Shown in pieces: positions 36,498 to 46,809 of a stretch of DNA of 64,000 nt (position 1 is its first letter; each line of letters begins with the position of its first letter). Position numbers and translations under genes: made by a program. The DNA comes from Variovorax atrisoli 110B (GTDB lineage: Bacteria; Pseudomonadota; Gammaproteobacteria; Burkholderiales; Burkholderiaceae_C): NCBI RefSeq assembly GCF_000382045.1, contig NZ_KB907451.1, positions 372,001-436,000 of the forward strand, read 5' to 3'. Below the pieces are notes generated by a model. It saw only the letters and a program-made list of their open reading frames with translations, ran no database searches and was not told the DNA's origin.

Positions 36498-39303
36498 ATA
36501 CGGCCTTCCACAGCGCCAGCATGGCATCGCGCTCGGCCGCCAGCGCGGGCGGCGTGACCTGCGTAGGTTCCTCGTTGAGGCGCGCGCGGTGCTGCACGCG
36601 GCGCAGCTCGCGGTAGGCGCGCGCCGCGCTGCGGCCCACGCCGTCGGGCAGCAGGCCGGCCAGTTCGGCACGCAGCAGGAGGGCGATGTTGCCCACGTTC
36701 GGAATCAGCTCGGGATGGTCGGCCGAAGACGACAGCACCAGGAACTGCACCGCGAACTCGGCATCGACCATGCCGCCGGGGCTGTGCTTCACGTCGAAGC
36801 GGTCGGGCTTCACCGGCCGCGCGCTGCGCAGCTTGTTGCGCATCGCGATGATCTCGGCCTTCAGCGCCTCGCGGTCGCGCGGCGCCACGAGCACCGCCTC
36901 GCGCACCTGGTCGAATCGCGCGCCCAGCTCGGCGCCGTGGTCCTCGCTGCCGAGCACGAAGCGGGCGCGCGTCATGGCCTGGTGCTCCCAGGTCCACGCG
37001 GTGTTGCTGCCGCGGCCGAGCTGGTACTTCTCGTAGGCCTCGAAGCTGGTGGTCAGCAGGCCGGAGTTGCCGTTGGGCCGCAGGGCGGTGTCGATCTCGA
37101 ACAGGTCGCCCTCGCGGGTCTTCACCGTGAGCCAGTTGATGAGCTTGCGCACGTAGGCCGCATAGACCTCGCCGGCGCGCTCGTCGTCGTCGTCGTAGAC
37201 GAACACGATGTCGAGGTCGCTGCCGTAGCCCAGCTCCTTACCGCCGAGCTTGCCGTAGCCGATGATCGCGAACTGCGGCACCTCGCGGTGCCGGTTGCGC
37301 ACGTGCGGCCAGCACCAGCGGGCGGTCACGCGCAGCGTGGCGTCGGCCAGCGCGCTGAGGTCGTCGGCCACCTGCTCGACGGTGAGCCGGCCGTCCACGT
37401 CGCGCGCCAGCGTGCGGAACACCTCGGCGTGGTGCGCGTGGCGCAGCAGGTTCAGCAGCCGCTCCTCGTCGGCCTCGCCGGTGCGGGTGAGCGATGCGTG
37501 GCGCGCGTCGAGCTCGCGCTCGAACTCGGCGGCGACGAAGCGGCCCGAGAGCATCTCGTCGCTCGCGAGCTCGTCGATCACGCCGGGGTGCTGCATCAGG
37601 TAGCGTGCGGGCCACTTGGCCGCGCCCAGCAGGCGCAGCAGGCGTTCCTGCACGGCGGGGCGCTCGACCAGGAGCGCCAGGTAGCTCTCGCGGCGCATCA
37701 GCGGCTCGATCCAGTCGGCCCAGCGCATGGCGGCGTCGACGTGGCGCGGGGTCTGGCCCGCGCCGTCGCCGTCGGGCTCCTTGAGCCACTGGCCGGTGCG
37801 CTGCACCAGCTGGCGCAGGCGCGCGCGGGTTTCCTCGCGCAGCGCCAGCACGCGGGGCTGCTCGCACCAGTCGCGGATGCGCTCGGCGAACATGGGGGGC
37901 AGGTCGCCGAGCAGGTCGGCCAGGTCGGCGGGGGCGGCGGTCTTCTTGCCGCTGCACTTGCCGTTGCAGGGCTTCTCGCCGCCGAGCAGCTTGTCGAACT
38001 CCTGCGCGACGAACTCGCGGTGCGTGTCGAGCTGCTCGAGGAAGGGGCAGCAGCTCGCGTAGCCCATGCTCTGGGCGATCCAGCGCAGGTCGTCGTCGGA
38101 TACCGGCAGCACGTGGGTCTGCTGGTCGTCGAGGTACTGGATGCGGTGCTCGACGCGGCGCAGGAACTCGTAGGCCGCGGCCAGCGCGTCGGCCGTCTCC
38201 TGCGGCATGAGGTTGGCGCGAGCCAGGCGCTGCAGCGCGTCGAGCGTGGGCCGCGTGCGCAGCTCGGGGAACTGCCCGCCGCGCACCACCTGCAGCAGCT
38301 GCACGGTGAACTCGATCTCGCGGATGCCGCCGCGCGAGAGCTTCACGTCGTTGGCACGCTCGGGGCGCCCGGCGCTGCGGCGTGCCGACTGCTCGCGGAT
38401 CTGCCGGTGCAGCACGCGCAGCGAATCGAACACGCTGTAGTCGAGGTAGCGTCGGAACACGAAGGGCAGCACCGCGCCGCGCAGGCCCTGGGCCTGGCCC
38501 GCGAGCACGACGTCGCGCGGCGCGACCACGCGGCTCTTCATCCAGGCGAAGCGCTCCCACTCGCGGCCCTGCACCTGGAAATACTCTTCCAGCGCATCGA
38601 GCGAGACCACGCTCGGGCCCGAGTTGCCGTTGGGCCGCAGCGCCAGGTCGACGCGGAACACGAAGCCGTGCTCGGTGGTGTCGCCCACCAGCGCGTAGAT
38701 GCGCTTCACGGCGCGCGCGAAGTATTCCTGGTTGGACAGGCGGCCGCGCCCGTCGGCGTCGCCCTGGGTCTCGCCGTCGACGTCGTAGAGGTAGATCAGG
38801 TCGATGTCGCTCGACACGTTGAGCTCGCGCGCGCCGAGCTTGCCCATGCCCACGATCCAGAGCTGCGCGCGCTGCCCCTCGGGCCCCATCGGGGCGCCGT
38901 GCGTGGCGTCGAGTTCGCGGCAGGCCTCGCGGCAAGCGATGTCCAGCGCCAGTTCGGCCAGCTCGGTGACGGCGGTGGTCACCACGGCCAGCGGTGCCTG
39001 CTCGTCGCAATCAAGAGTTACAAGCCTCTCCATCACCAGCTGCCGCACAATGCGCAGAGCGTCGCCGACGCCGTCCCCGCGCTGGCGCAGTGCCTCGTAG
39101 GCCACCGCCATCGATTCGCGCCGCGGCGCGCCCGGGGGAAGCAATGCAAGCTCGGCGGCATACCTGCGGCGCAGGCGCTGCACGAACCTCGAATACGAAG
39201 AGAAGGCGCCCTGCGGCGCCGGAGAACTGGGAGAAATGGTGTCTGGCAACTGGTTCACACCGATGCTGGTTTCCGCGGAACCCGTCTGAAAGCTGGCGGT
39301 CAT
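36490..39303 (-). CDS. glnE: bifunctional glutamine synthetase adenylyltransferase/deadenylase
   Basis: Enzyme of 937 residues that adenylylates and deadenylylates glutamine synthetase under PII control. Two nucleotidyltransferase domains are obvious: the N-terminal deadenylylase motif GMGKLGARELNVSSDIDL and the C-terminal adenylylase motif GYGKLGGKELGYGSDLDI. Between them lie helical regulatory segments with repeated LRPNGNSG motifs. A small Cys-Lys insertion (KPCNGKCSGKK) lies in the linker. The start at 39303 (MTASFQTGSAE) leaves only 25 bases to the divergent yhdP start, so both promoters must reach into coding sequence. The first 40 residues are variable in this family, so the start is approximate. 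Confidence 0.96.
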   Translation of the reverse strand: MTASFQTGSAETSIGVNQLPDTISPSSPAPQGAFSSYSRFVQRLRRRYAAELALLPPGAPRRESMAVAYEALRQRGDGVGDALRIVRQLVMERLVTLDCDEQAPLAVVTTAVTELAELALDIACREACRELDATHGAPMGPEGQRAQLWIVGMGKLGARELNVSSDIDLIYLYDVDGETQGDADGRGRLSNQEYFARAVKRIYALVGDTTEHGFVFRVDLALRPNGNSGPSVVSLDALEEYFQVQGREWERFAWMKSRVVAPRDVVLAGQAQGLRGAVLPFVFRRYLDYSVFDSLRVLHRQIREQSARRSAGRPERANDVKLSRGGIREIEFTVQLLQVVRGGQFPELRTRPTLDALQRLARANLMPQETADALAAAYEFLRRVEHRIQYLDDQQTHVLPVSDDDLRWIAQSMGYASCCPFLEQLDTHREFVAQEFDKLLGGEKPCNGKCSGKKTAAPADLADLLGDLPPMFAERIRDWCEQPRVLALREETRARLRQLVQRTGQWLKEPDGDGAGQTPRHVDAAMRWADWIEPLMRRESYLALLVERPAVQERLLRLLGAAKWPARYLMQHPGVIDELASDEMLSGRFVAAEFERELDARHASLTRTGEADEERLLNLLRHAHHAEVFRTLARDVDGRLTVEQVADDLSALADATLRVTARWCWPHVRNRHREVPQFAIIGYGKLGGKELGYGSDLDIVFVYDDDDERAGEVYAAYVRKLINWLTVKTREGDLFEIDTALRPNGNSGLLTTSFEAYEKYQLGRGSNTAWTWEHQAMTRARFVLGSEDHGAELGARFDQVREAVLVAPRDREALKAEIIAMRNKLRSARPVKPDRFDVKHSPGGMVDAEFAVQFLVLSSSADHPELIPNVGNIALLLRAELAGLLPDGVGRSAARAYRELRRVQHRARLNEEPTQVTPPALAAERDAMLALWKAVFG

Positions 39304-39328
39304 AATTCCGGACACAGCGCGATCCTCA

Positions 39329-42300
39329 ATGAACGACACGGCGTCTTCCCCTTCACGTCTGCTCAAAATCACCGCTGTGACGGCGCGCTGGCTGCTCGGT
39401 CTCTTGATCGCTGCATGGCTTCTGCTGGCGCTGTCAGTCGTTGTCCTACACGCGTGGATTGTGCCGCGAATCGGCGATTTCCGTGACGCGCTCGAGGCGC
39501 AGGCTAGCAAGGCCATCGGCGTGCCGGTGCGCATCGGATCGATCACCGCCCGCTCCGAAGGGCTTTTCCCGGCCTTCGAATTGCGCGACGTGGTGCTGCA
39601 GGACGTGGACAAGCGGGAGGCCCTTCGCCTCGCACGCGTGGTGGCCAGCGTGTCGCCGCGCTCGCTGTGGCGGCTCAATTTCGAACAGCTCTACATCGAG
39701 CGCCCGCAGCTCGACGTGCGCCGCGACCGTCAGGGAAAACTCCATGTGGCTGGTTTGCACATGGACACCGACACGACCGGAGAAACCCGCGGTGCCGACT
39801 GGTTTTTCGCGCAGCGCGAGCTGGTCATCGAAGGCGGCACCGTGCGCTGGACCGACGAGCAGCGCCAGGCAGAGCCCCTGCTGCTGACCGACGTGCGCTT
39901 CGTCGCGCGCAACAGCGCCCGGCGCCACGGCCTGCGCCTGGACGCCACGCCGCCGGCCGGCTGGGGCGAGCGCTTCACGCTGCGCGGCCAGTTCCGCCAG
40001 CCGCTGCTGTCGATCCGCACCGGCCACTGGCAGACCTGGGACGGCCAGCTGTACGCCGACCTGCCCTACATCGACGTCACCCGGCTCGGCCAGTACATCT
40101 CGCTCGATGCGCGCATCCGCGAGGGCAACGGTGCGCTGCGTCTGTGGGCCGACGTGGACGACGGCCAGGTCGTCGGAGGCGCGGTCGACCTGGGGCTCGA
40201 CAAGGTCGACGTCTCGCTCGACAAGGGCCTGCAGCCGCTGGTGCTGCGCGCGGTCACCGGCCGCCTTTCCGGCCAGCTCACCGAGGAGACGCTGGAGTTC
40301 TCCACCACCGCCTTGCAGTTCGATACCGCCGACGGCATGCGCTGGCCCGGCGGCAACCTGTGGCTTCAGCACACGCCCGCCAGGGGCCGCACGCCCGAGC
40401 ACGGCGCGCTGCGCGCCGACCGGCTCGACCTGGCCGCGCTCGCCCTCATCGCCGACCGGCTGCCGCTGGGCGACGCCACCCACCGCCTGCTCGACAGCTA
40501 CGGGCCGCGCGGCCTGGTCGAGCACGTCGACCTGAACTGGCAGGGCTCGCTGGGCGCACCCACCCGCTACCAGGCCAAGGGCCGGGTCAGCGGGCTGCGC
40601 ATCGCCTCGCAGCCGGCGCCGACCGACGCCGCGGCGGGGCCTTCGCAGCAGACCCCGGCGGCTCCGGTCGCGATACCCACCGCGGCGACCACGACCGTCT
40701 CCACCACGGCCGCCACCGCTGCAGCCGCTGCCACCGCCGCAGCCCCGCACCAGACCCACGACGCCGGCACCCCCGGCCTGAGCGGCGCCACCATCGACTT
40801 CGACGCCACCCACACCGGCGGCACCGCCACGCTCGCCATCGCGCAAGGCACGCTTGAATTCCCCGGCGTGTTCGAGGAGCCCGTCATTCCCGTCGACCGG
40901 CTCTCCACGCAGCTGCAATGGAAGCTCGACAGCGGCAATGGCAGCGCGCAGCTGCAGGTGTCGAAGCTCAGCTTCGCCAACACCGACGCGGAAGGCGAGG
41001 CCCAGGCCAGCTGGCGCACCAGCGATCCGGCCGTCTCGGGCGGCAAGTCGCGCTTTCCGGGCGTGCTCGACCTGCAGGGCAAGCTCACCCGCGCCGACGG
41101 CACGCGCGTGTTCCGCTACCTGCCGACGGGCATCCCCCAGCACACGCGCGACTACGTGCGCGAGGCCGTCACCAAGGGCATCGCGAGCAGCGTCGACTTC
41201 CGCGTGCGCGGCGACCTGCACGACATGCCCTTCAAGGACCCGAAGCAGGGCGACTTCCGCATCGCCGCCAAGGTGTCTGACGTCAACTACGCCTACGCGC
41301 CGCCCTCGATCACCAACGCAACGCCTTCGCGCAACGGCACCCCGGCGCGCGTCTGGCCGGCGCTCACCGGCCTGTCGGGCGAGCTGGTGTTCGAGCGCGA
41401 CAGCATGCTGGTGCGCAACGCGCGCGGCCGCCTCGCAGGCACCACCGGCGTCGAGGTGACCAGGGGCGAGGCGCAGATCCCGGAGCTTTCGCACCATGCG
41501 CAGGTGCTGCGCGTCGACGTGCAGGCCAAGGGGTCGCTGGGCGAGGTGCTGCGTGCGGGGGCGCCGCTGGCCGGCACCGAGCCGGGCGGCATCGGCGAGA
41601 TCATGCAGGCCGCGCGCGCCACCGGTTCGGCCGACTACAAGCTGCACCTCGAACTGCCGCTGGAGGCCATGGACAACGCCAAGGTGCAGGCCAGCGTGGC
41701 ACTGGCCGACAACGAGCTGCAGGTGGTGCCGGCGGCGCCGTCGTTCACGCAGGCCAGGGGCACGGTCAACTTCACCGAGACCGGCTTCTCGCTGGCCGGC
41801 GTGCAGGCGAAGCTGCTGGGCGGCGACATCCGCGTCGAAGGGCGCGGGCGCTTCAGCGGCCCCAACCGTGAGGTCGCGCTGAAGGCGCAGGGCACGGCCA
41901 CCGCCGATGGACTGCGCGGCGCGCGCGAGGTCGACTGGCTCGCGCGACTCGCGAAGAAGGCGACCGGCAGCACGCCCTACACAGCCACCTTCTCGGTGCG
42001 CGACGGTGCGCCCGAGTTCTCGTTCGCCAGCAGCCTGCAGGGCCTGGCGCTGCAGCTGCCGCCGCCGCTCGTGAAGACGGCCGAGGAGCAGATGCCCCTG
42101 CGCATCGAGAAGAAGGTGCTCGCGCGCGACACCTCGAAACAGGGGGCCGCCGCGGCCACGCAGGACCAGATCTCGCTCGACCTCGGCCGCGTCGGCGCCG
42201 TCCAGTACGTGCGCGAGCTCGTGGGCAGCGAGGCGCGCGTGCTGCGCGGCAGCATCGGCGTGGGCCTCGCGCCGGGCGAGACGGCGAGCCTGCCCGACAA

Positions 42301-43633
42301 GGGCGTGTTCGCGAACATCAACGTCGCCAAGCTCGACACGGCGGCCTGGGAAGCGCTGCTGGGCGAGGCGACGAGCACAGGCACAGGCGCCAACGCGGCC
42401 ACCGGCACCAACGCCGGCGCCGGCGCCGATGCCCCCGAGCGCCCCGACGATCCGGCGATGGCCTACCTGCCCACGCGCATCGCGGTGCGCGCGCAGCAGC
42501 TCGGCGTCGCGGGACGCACGCTGCACAACGTGGTGCTCGGCGGCACGCGCGATGGAAACCTCTGGCGCGCCAACATCGACGCCAGCGAGCTCAGCGGCTA
42601 TGCCGAATACCGCCACGCGCAGGCCGGGCGCCTCTATGCGCGCCTCGCGCGGCTGAAGATCGCGCCCTCCGAGGCCACGCAGGTCGAGACCCTGCTCGAC
42701 GAGCAGCCCGGCAACCTGCCGGCGCTGGACATCGTCGTCGACGACTTCGAATTGCTGGGCAAGCGCCTGGGCCGCGCCGAGATCGACGCGGTCAACCGCG
42801 GCGGCGCCGGCCGCGAATGGCTGCTCAACAAGCTGACCTTCACCATGCCCGAGGCCAGCTTCGTGGCGAAGGGGACCTGGGCGGCGGGGGCTGGAGCTCC
42901 GGCGGGCCAGCGCCGCACCGCCATGACCTTCAGGCTCGACATCGCCGACGCCGGCGAGCTGCTCACGCGCTTCGGCATGCCCGGCGTGCTGCGGCGCGGG
43001 CGCGGAAGGATGGAGGGCGACGTCAACTGGCGCGGCTCGCCGTTCTCGCTCGACTACCCGAGCCTGGGCGGGCAGCTGCAGCTCGACGTGGAGCAGGGCC
43101 AGTTCCTCAAGGCCGACCCGGGGCTGGCCAAGCTGCTGGGCGTGCTGAGCCTGCAGGCGCTGCCGCGCCGCCTCACGCTGGACTTCCGCGACGTGTTCAG
43201 CGAGGGCTTCGCCTTCGACTTCATCCGCGGCGACGCGAAGATCAGCAAGGGCATCGCCAGCACCAACAACCTGCAGATGAAGGGCGTCAACGCCGCCGCG
43301 CTGATGGACGGCTCGGCCGACATCGTGCGCGAGACGCAGAACCTGCGCGTGGTGGTGGTGCCCGAGATCAACGCCGGCACCGCCGCGCTGGTCGCCACCG
43401 CCATCAACCCGGCAGTCGGCCTGGGCACCTTTCTTGCACAGTGGGTGCTGAGCAAGCCGCTCGCGGCGGCGGCCACGCAGGAGTTCCACATCGAGGGCAC
43501 CTGGGCCGACCCCAAAATAGCGAAGGTGCCCCGCACCCTGCAGCTTCTGCCGCAGACCATTCCCGGCGCGCCCGGTCTGCCGCCGACCTCGCGGACCGCG
43601 GACGACGGCAAGAAAACGGAGACCAAGCAATGA
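39329..43633 (+). CDS. YhdP family (AsmA-like) phospholipid transport protein
   Basis: Very large protein of 1434 residues with one N-terminal membrane helix (about 18-45) and a periplasmic body of repeated AsmA/Vps13-like beta segments. The start has IPVRIGSI-type and LRDVVLQD segments typical of the family. The C-terminus has EINAGTAALVATAINPAVGLGTFLAQ, the strongly conserved YhdP/TIGR02099 end. Homologues form a bridge that moves phospholipid to the outer membrane. Residues about 434-478 are an Ala/Thr-rich insert, and another Gly/Ala/Thr stretch sits near 1015-1035; both look like lineage-specific linkers. It overlaps the following amidase gene by 4 bases (ATGA). Confidence 0.92.
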   Translation: MNDTASSPSRLLKITAVTARWLLGLLIAAWLLLALSVVVLHAWIVPRIGDFRDALEAQASKAIGVPVRIGSITARSEGLFPAFELRDVVLQDVDKREALRLARVVASVSPRSLWRLNFEQLYIERPQLDVRRDRQGKLHVAGLHMDTDTTGETRGADWFFAQRELVIEGGTVRWTDEQRQAEPLLLTDVRFVARNSARRHGLRLDATPPAGWGERFTLRGQFRQPLLSIRTGHWQTWDGQLYADLPYIDVTRLGQYISLDARIREGNGALRLWADVDDGQVVGGAVDLGLDKVDVSLDKGLQPLVLRAVTGRLSGQLTEETLEFSTTALQFDTADGMRWPGGNLWLQHTPARGRTPEHGALRADRLDLAALALIADRLPLGDATHRLLDSYGPRGLVEHVDLNWQGSLGAPTRYQAKGRVSGLRIASQPAPTDAAAGPSQQTPAAPVAIPTAATTTVSTTAATAAAAATAAAPHQTHDAGTPGLSGATIDFDATHTGGTATLAIAQGTLEFPGVFEEPVIPVDRLSTQLQWKLDSGNGSAQLQVSKLSFANTDAEGEAQASWRTSDPAVSGGKSRFPGVLDLQGKLTRADGTRVFRYLPTGIPQHTRDYVREAVTKGIASSVDFRVRGDLHDMPFKDPKQGDFRIAAKVSDVNYAYAPPSITNATPSRNGTPARVWPALTGLSGELVFERDSMLVRNARGRLAGTTGVEVTRGEAQIPELSHHAQVLRVDVQAKGSLGEVLRAGAPLAGTEPGGIGEIMQAARATGSADYKLHLELPLEAMDNAKVQASVALADNELQVVPAAPSFTQARGTVNFTETGFSLAGVQAKLLGGDIRVEGRGRFSGPNREVALKAQGTATADGLRGAREVDWLARLAKKATGSTPYTATFSVRDGAPEFSFASSLQGLALQLPPPLVKTAEEQMPLRIEKKVLARDTSKQGAAAATQDQISLDLGRVGAVQYVRELVGSEARVLRGSIGVGLAPGETASLPDKGVFANINVAKLDTAAWEALLGEATSTGTGANAATGTNAGAGADAPERPDDPAMAYLPTRIAVRAQQLGVAGRTLHNVVLGGTRDGNLWRANIDASELSGYAEYRHAQAGRLYARLARLKIAPSEATQVETLLDEQPGNLPALDIVVDDFELLGKRLGRAEIDAVNRGGAGREWLLNKLTFTMPEASFVAKGTWAAGAGAPAGQRRTAMTFRLDIADAGELLTRFGMPGVLRRGRGRMEGDVNWRGSPFSLDYPSLGGQLQLDVEQGQFLKADPGLAKLLGVLSLQALPRRLTLDFRDVFSEGFAFDFIRGDAKISKGIASTNNLQMKGVNAAALMDGSADIVRETQNLRVVVVPEINAGTAALVATAINPAVGLGTFLAQWVLSKPLAAAATQEFHIEGTWADPKIAKVPRTLQLLPQTIPGAPGLPPTSRTADDGKKTETKQ

Positions 43634-44445
43634 GAGTCGCAGCCATCCAGATGGTGTCGGCCATCGCCCGCGAAGCCAACCTCGCGCGCGCCCACGACCT
43701 GCTCGCGCAGGCCGCCGCCGGCGGCGCCGAGCTCGCGGTGCTGCCCGAATATTTCTGCATGATGGGCGCGCGCGACACCGACAAGCTGGCCTTGCGCGAG
43801 ACGGCGGGCGCGGGCATGGTGCAGGGCTTCCTGGCCGACGCGGCGCGCGAGTTCGGGCTGTGGATCGTCGGCGGCACGCTGCCCGTCGAGAGCACCGACG
43901 CAGAGCACGTGTTCAACAGCTCGCTGGCCTTCTCGCCCGACGGGCGCTGCGTGGCGCGCTACGACAAGATCCATCTCTTCTTCTTCGACAACGGCACCGA
44001 GCGCTACGACGAGCGCCGCGTCATCGCGCCCGGCGCGAAGCCGGTGGTGTTCGAGCTGCCCTCGCGCGACGGTCACCGCTGGCGCGTGGGCATGAGCGTC
44101 TGCTACGACCTGCGCTTTCCCGAGCTGTACCGCGCGCTCGCGAAGCAGGGCGCCGACCTGCTGCTGGTGCCCAGCGCCTTCACGCGCACCACCGGCGCCG
44201 CGCACTGGGAGGTGCTGCTGCGCGCCCGCGCCATCGAGAACCTGGCCTGGGTGGTCGCGCCCGCGCAGGGCGGCACGCACGAGAACGGCCGCCAGACCTG
44301 GGGCCAGTCGCTGGTCGTCGATCCCTGGGGCACGGTGGTGGCGCAGCAGGCCAGCGACGAAGGCGTGGTGCTGTTCGACATCGACGCGGCCAAGGTGCAG
44401 AGCACGCGCACGCAGCTGCCCGTGCTCTCGCACAGCGTTCTCTAG
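43630..44445 (+). CDS. carbon-nitrogen hydrolase (Nit1-like, probable deaminated-glutathione amidase)
   Basis: Nitrilase-superfamily enzyme of 271 residues. The catalytic triad is complete: Glu40 in VLPEYFCM, Lys113 in RYDKIHLF and Cys158 in SVCYDLRFPELYR. The sequence around the triad fits the Nit1/YbeM branch, which hydrolyses deaminated glutathione, a side product of transaminases. The ATG overlaps the yhdP stop as ATGA. Two tandem copies of the post-stop repeat follow the gene. The exact substrate is inferred from the subfamily. Confidence 0.9.
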   Translation: MRVAAIQMVSAIAREANLARAHDLLAQAAAGGAELAVLPEYFCMMGARDTDKLALRETAGAGMVQGFLADAAREFGLWIVGGTLPVESTDAEHVFNSSLAFSPDGRCVARYDKIHLFFFDNGTERYDERRVIAPGAKPVVFELPSRDGHRWRVGMSVCYDLRFPELYRALAKQGADLLLVPSAFTRTTGAAHWEVLLRARAIENLAWVVAPAQGGTHENGRQTWGQSLVVDPWGTVVAQQASDEGVVLFDIDAAKVQSTRTQLPVLSHSVL

Positions 44446-44450
44446 ATGAC

Positions 44451-44531
44451 TCCCGGGCCTGCCCGCTTCGTGAGGCCGCCGACCCCCTTCGAGGGGGCAA
44501 CACCGGCGGCCCGCCAAAGCCGGTTCCGCGG
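44451..44531 (+). repeat. post-stop-codon repeat element, copy B (degenerate left part)
   Basis: It starts 5 bases after the amidase stop. The left third has diverged (CCCGGGCCTGCCCGCTTCGTG), but the central hairpin (CCCCC-TTCG-AGGGGG) and GCCGGTTCCGCGG end are intact. First of a tandem pair with copy C. Confidence 0.85.
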
Positions 44532-44545
44532 AACTCTCGGATTCA

Positions 44546-44631
44546 CCCCCAGGCTTCGCGCACTTCGTGTCGCTGCGCCAACCCCCTTCGAGGGGGCAAC
44601 ACCGACGGCCCGGCGAAGCCGGTTCCGCGGT
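44546..44631 (+). repeat. post-stop-codon repeat element, copy C
   Basis: Near-consensus copy in tandem with copy B, same orientation. It has CCCCCAGGCTTCGCGCACTT, the central CCCCC/GGGGG hairpin and CCGGCGAAGCCGG. It ends 46 bases before the histidine kinase start codon. Confidence 0.9.
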
Positions 44632-44677
44632 GTTCCTGGAACAAGCCGCGTACCTTGCGTGCGGCGGTGGTGCCGGC

Positions 44678-46720
44678 ATGTCTGATGCGCTGCTGACCGT
44701 TGCACCGCAGCGATGGGCGCTGCTGGCCTATGCGCGGCTGCGCTCGCTGTGGCAGCGCTGGTTCCTGTGGCTGTTGCTGGCGGTGCTGGTGTCGGTGCTG
44801 CTGGTCACGGTGGTGTGGCTCGCGGGCCGGCACGAAGTGGAGCAGGTGCAGGCCGCGCTCGACCGCGACACCGCCGACGCGGTCGCCGACCTGCGCAGCG
44901 GCTTCCAGCGCAATGCGCAGAGCCTGCGCGCCACGCAGGCGCCCGGCGCCGATCCCGCCAGGTGGCCGGAGGTGGCTGCCGCGCTGCTGCGCGAGCACCG
45001 CGAGTGGCTGCGGCTCGAATGGCGCGATTCGGCGCTGCGCCCGCTGCAGGCCGTCAATACGCCCTACCGCATGCGCGTGCTCGACGAGGACACGCGCGGC
45101 CCCGACCAGTCCGACGTGTCGCTGGCCTGCGCCGCGGCGCGCAAGCTGGGCGCGTCGGCCTATTCGCCGAGCCACTACGTGCCCATCGCGGGCGGCGGCG
45201 GCATCGAGGTGATGGAGCTGTGCGTGCCGATCGACGCGGGCGGCTACTTGGTGGCGAGCTATTCGCTGCGCGACGCGCTGATCGAGCTGGTCGGCCCCAC
45301 GCTCACGCGCGGCCAGGAGGTGGCCTTCACCGAGGCCGACGGCACGCGGCTGGTGGCGCTGGGCAGCTCGCGGCGCACCGGCACGCGGGTGTTCACCTCG
45401 CAGCAGCTCATCGACCTGCCGGGCACCTCGCTGATGCTGCGCGTGGACGGCTGGCGCGCGGCGCCCGACCTGTTCCCGAACATGCTCACGGCGCTGGTCA
45501 CGGCGATCTCCATCGCACTGGTGTCGGTGCTGGTGCTGCTCGCGCGCGACACGCGCCGCCGCCTGCGCGCCGAGCGCGACCTGGCCGACGCGCTGGCCTT
45601 CCGCAAGGCGATGGAGGACTCCGTCATCACCGGCCTGCGCGCGCGCGACCTGCGCGGCCGCATCACCTACGTCAACCCGGCCTTCTGCGAGATGGTGGGC
45701 TTCAGCCCCGAGGAGCTCATGGCGGACAACGCCGAGGCACCCTACTGGCCCACCGAGCTGGCGCACGAGTACCAGCAGCGGCAGGCGCGGCGACTCGCGG
45801 GCGGCATGCCGCCGCGCGAGGGCTTCGAGTCGGTCTTCATGCGCAAGGACGGCACGCGCTTTCCGGTGCTGATCTTCGAGGCGCCGCTGATCAACGCGCA
45901 CAAGGTGCAGACCGGCTGGATGAGCGCGTTCATCGACGTGAGCGAGCAGCGCCGCATCGAGGAACTCTCGCGCGCCAGCCAGGAGCGCCTGCAGGCCAGC
46001 GCGCGGCTGGCCACCGTGGGCGAGATGGCCTCGCTGCTGAGCCACGAACTCACCCAGCCGCTGGCCGCCATCGCCAGCTATGCGAGCGGCTCGCTCAACC
46101 TGCTGGGCCCCGACGCCAAGGGCGACCAGGGCGAGGTGGCGATGGCGGTGAAGCGCATCGCCGAGCAGGCCGACCGCGCCGGGCAGGTGATCCGCAGCGT
46201 GCACGACTTCGTGCGCCGCCGCGACCGCACGCGCGAGGCCGTCGCGCCGCAGGCGCTCATCGACGCGGTGCTGCCGCTGGTGCGGCTGCAGGCGCGCAAG
46301 CTGGGCGTGATCATCGAGGTGGTGCTGGAAGACCGCCTGCCCGCGGTCATGTGCGACCGCACTCTGGTCGAGCAGGTGCTGCTGAATCTCGCGCGCAACG
46401 CGATGCAGGCCATGGACAGCCCCGACAACATCGGCAGCCGCGTGCTGCGGCTGCGAGTGGCGCGCGCCGCCGCGATGGGCGCCGCGGGCCAGGAAGACGG
46501 CCGGCGCTGGATCGAGTTCTCCGTGGCCGACCTCGGCAGCGGCATCACCGAGGAGGTCGCCGAGCGGCTCTTCACGCCCTTCTTCACCACGCGCGCCGAC
46601 GGCATGGGGCTCGGCCTGAGCCTGTGCCGCACCGTGGTCGAGCAGCACGGCGGGGCGCTCCTGTTCGAACCCAACAAGCCGCGCGGAACCGTGTTCAGGT
46701 TCACGCTGCCAAGTACATGA
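44678..46720 (+). CDS. PAS-domain sensor histidine kinase, DctS-like
   Basis: Membrane sensor kinase of 680 residues. The first helix is at about 27-49, the periplasmic sensor at 50-270 and the second helix at about 270-292. A PAS domain spans 310-425 (ITYVNPAFCEMVGFSPEEL, MSAFIDVSEQRR). The HisKA region has H456 in SLLSHELTQPLAAIASY, and the HATPase domain has the N box NLARNAMQAM, DLGSGI and GMGLGLSLC. This build resembles DctS, a C4-dicarboxylate sensor. The response regulator gene follows, but no transporter gene is adjacent, so the ligand is unknown. A copy of the repeat element separates the two genes. Confidence 0.92.
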   Translation: MSDALLTVAPQRWALLAYARLRSLWQRWFLWLLLAVLVSVLLVTVVWLAGRHEVEQVQAALDRDTADAVADLRSGFQRNAQSLRATQAPGADPARWPEVAAALLREHREWLRLEWRDSALRPLQAVNTPYRMRVLDEDTRGPDQSDVSLACAAARKLGASAYSPSHYVPIAGGGGIEVMELCVPIDAGGYLVASYSLRDALIELVGPTLTRGQEVAFTEADGTRLVALGSSRRTGTRVFTSQQLIDLPGTSLMLRVDGWRAAPDLFPNMLTALVTAISIALVSVLVLLARDTRRRLRAERDLADALAFRKAMEDSVITGLRARDLRGRITYVNPAFCEMVGFSPEELMADNAEAPYWPTELAHEYQQRQARRLAGGMPPREGFESVFMRKDGTRFPVLIFEAPLINAHKVQTGWMSAFIDVSEQRRIEELSRASQERLQASARLATVGEMASLLSHELTQPLAAIASYASGSLNLLGPDAKGDQGEVAMAVKRIAEQADRAGQVIRSVHDFVRRRDRTREAVAPQALIDAVLPLVRLQARKLGVIIEVVLEDRLPAVMCDRTLVEQVLLNLARNAMQAMDSPDNIGSRVLRLRVARAAAMGAAGQEDGRRWIEFSVADLGSGITEEVAERLFTPFFTTRADGMGLGLSLCRTVVEQHGGALLFEPNKPRGTVFRFTLPST

Positions 46721-46724
46721 TCCA

Positions 46725-46809
46725 CCCCCAGGCTTCGCGCACTTCGTGTCGCTGCGCCAACCCCCTCGAAGGGGGCGGCGCCAGCGGCCCGGCGAAGCCG
46801 GTTCCGCGG
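46725..46809 (+). repeat. post-stop-codon repeat element, copy D
   Basis: It starts 4 bases after the histidine kinase stop and ends 41 bases before the response regulator start, so it sits inside the two-component operon. Near-consensus, with all three hairpins. Confidence 0.92.

Noticed and set aside
44446..44680. Peptide similarity among read-through translations of the repeat copies (for example PQASRTSCRCANP), suggesting a short coding family
   Set aside because: The frame differs from copy to copy relative to the upstream stop and there is no start codon or ribosome site; the shared peptide just reflects the shared DNA.
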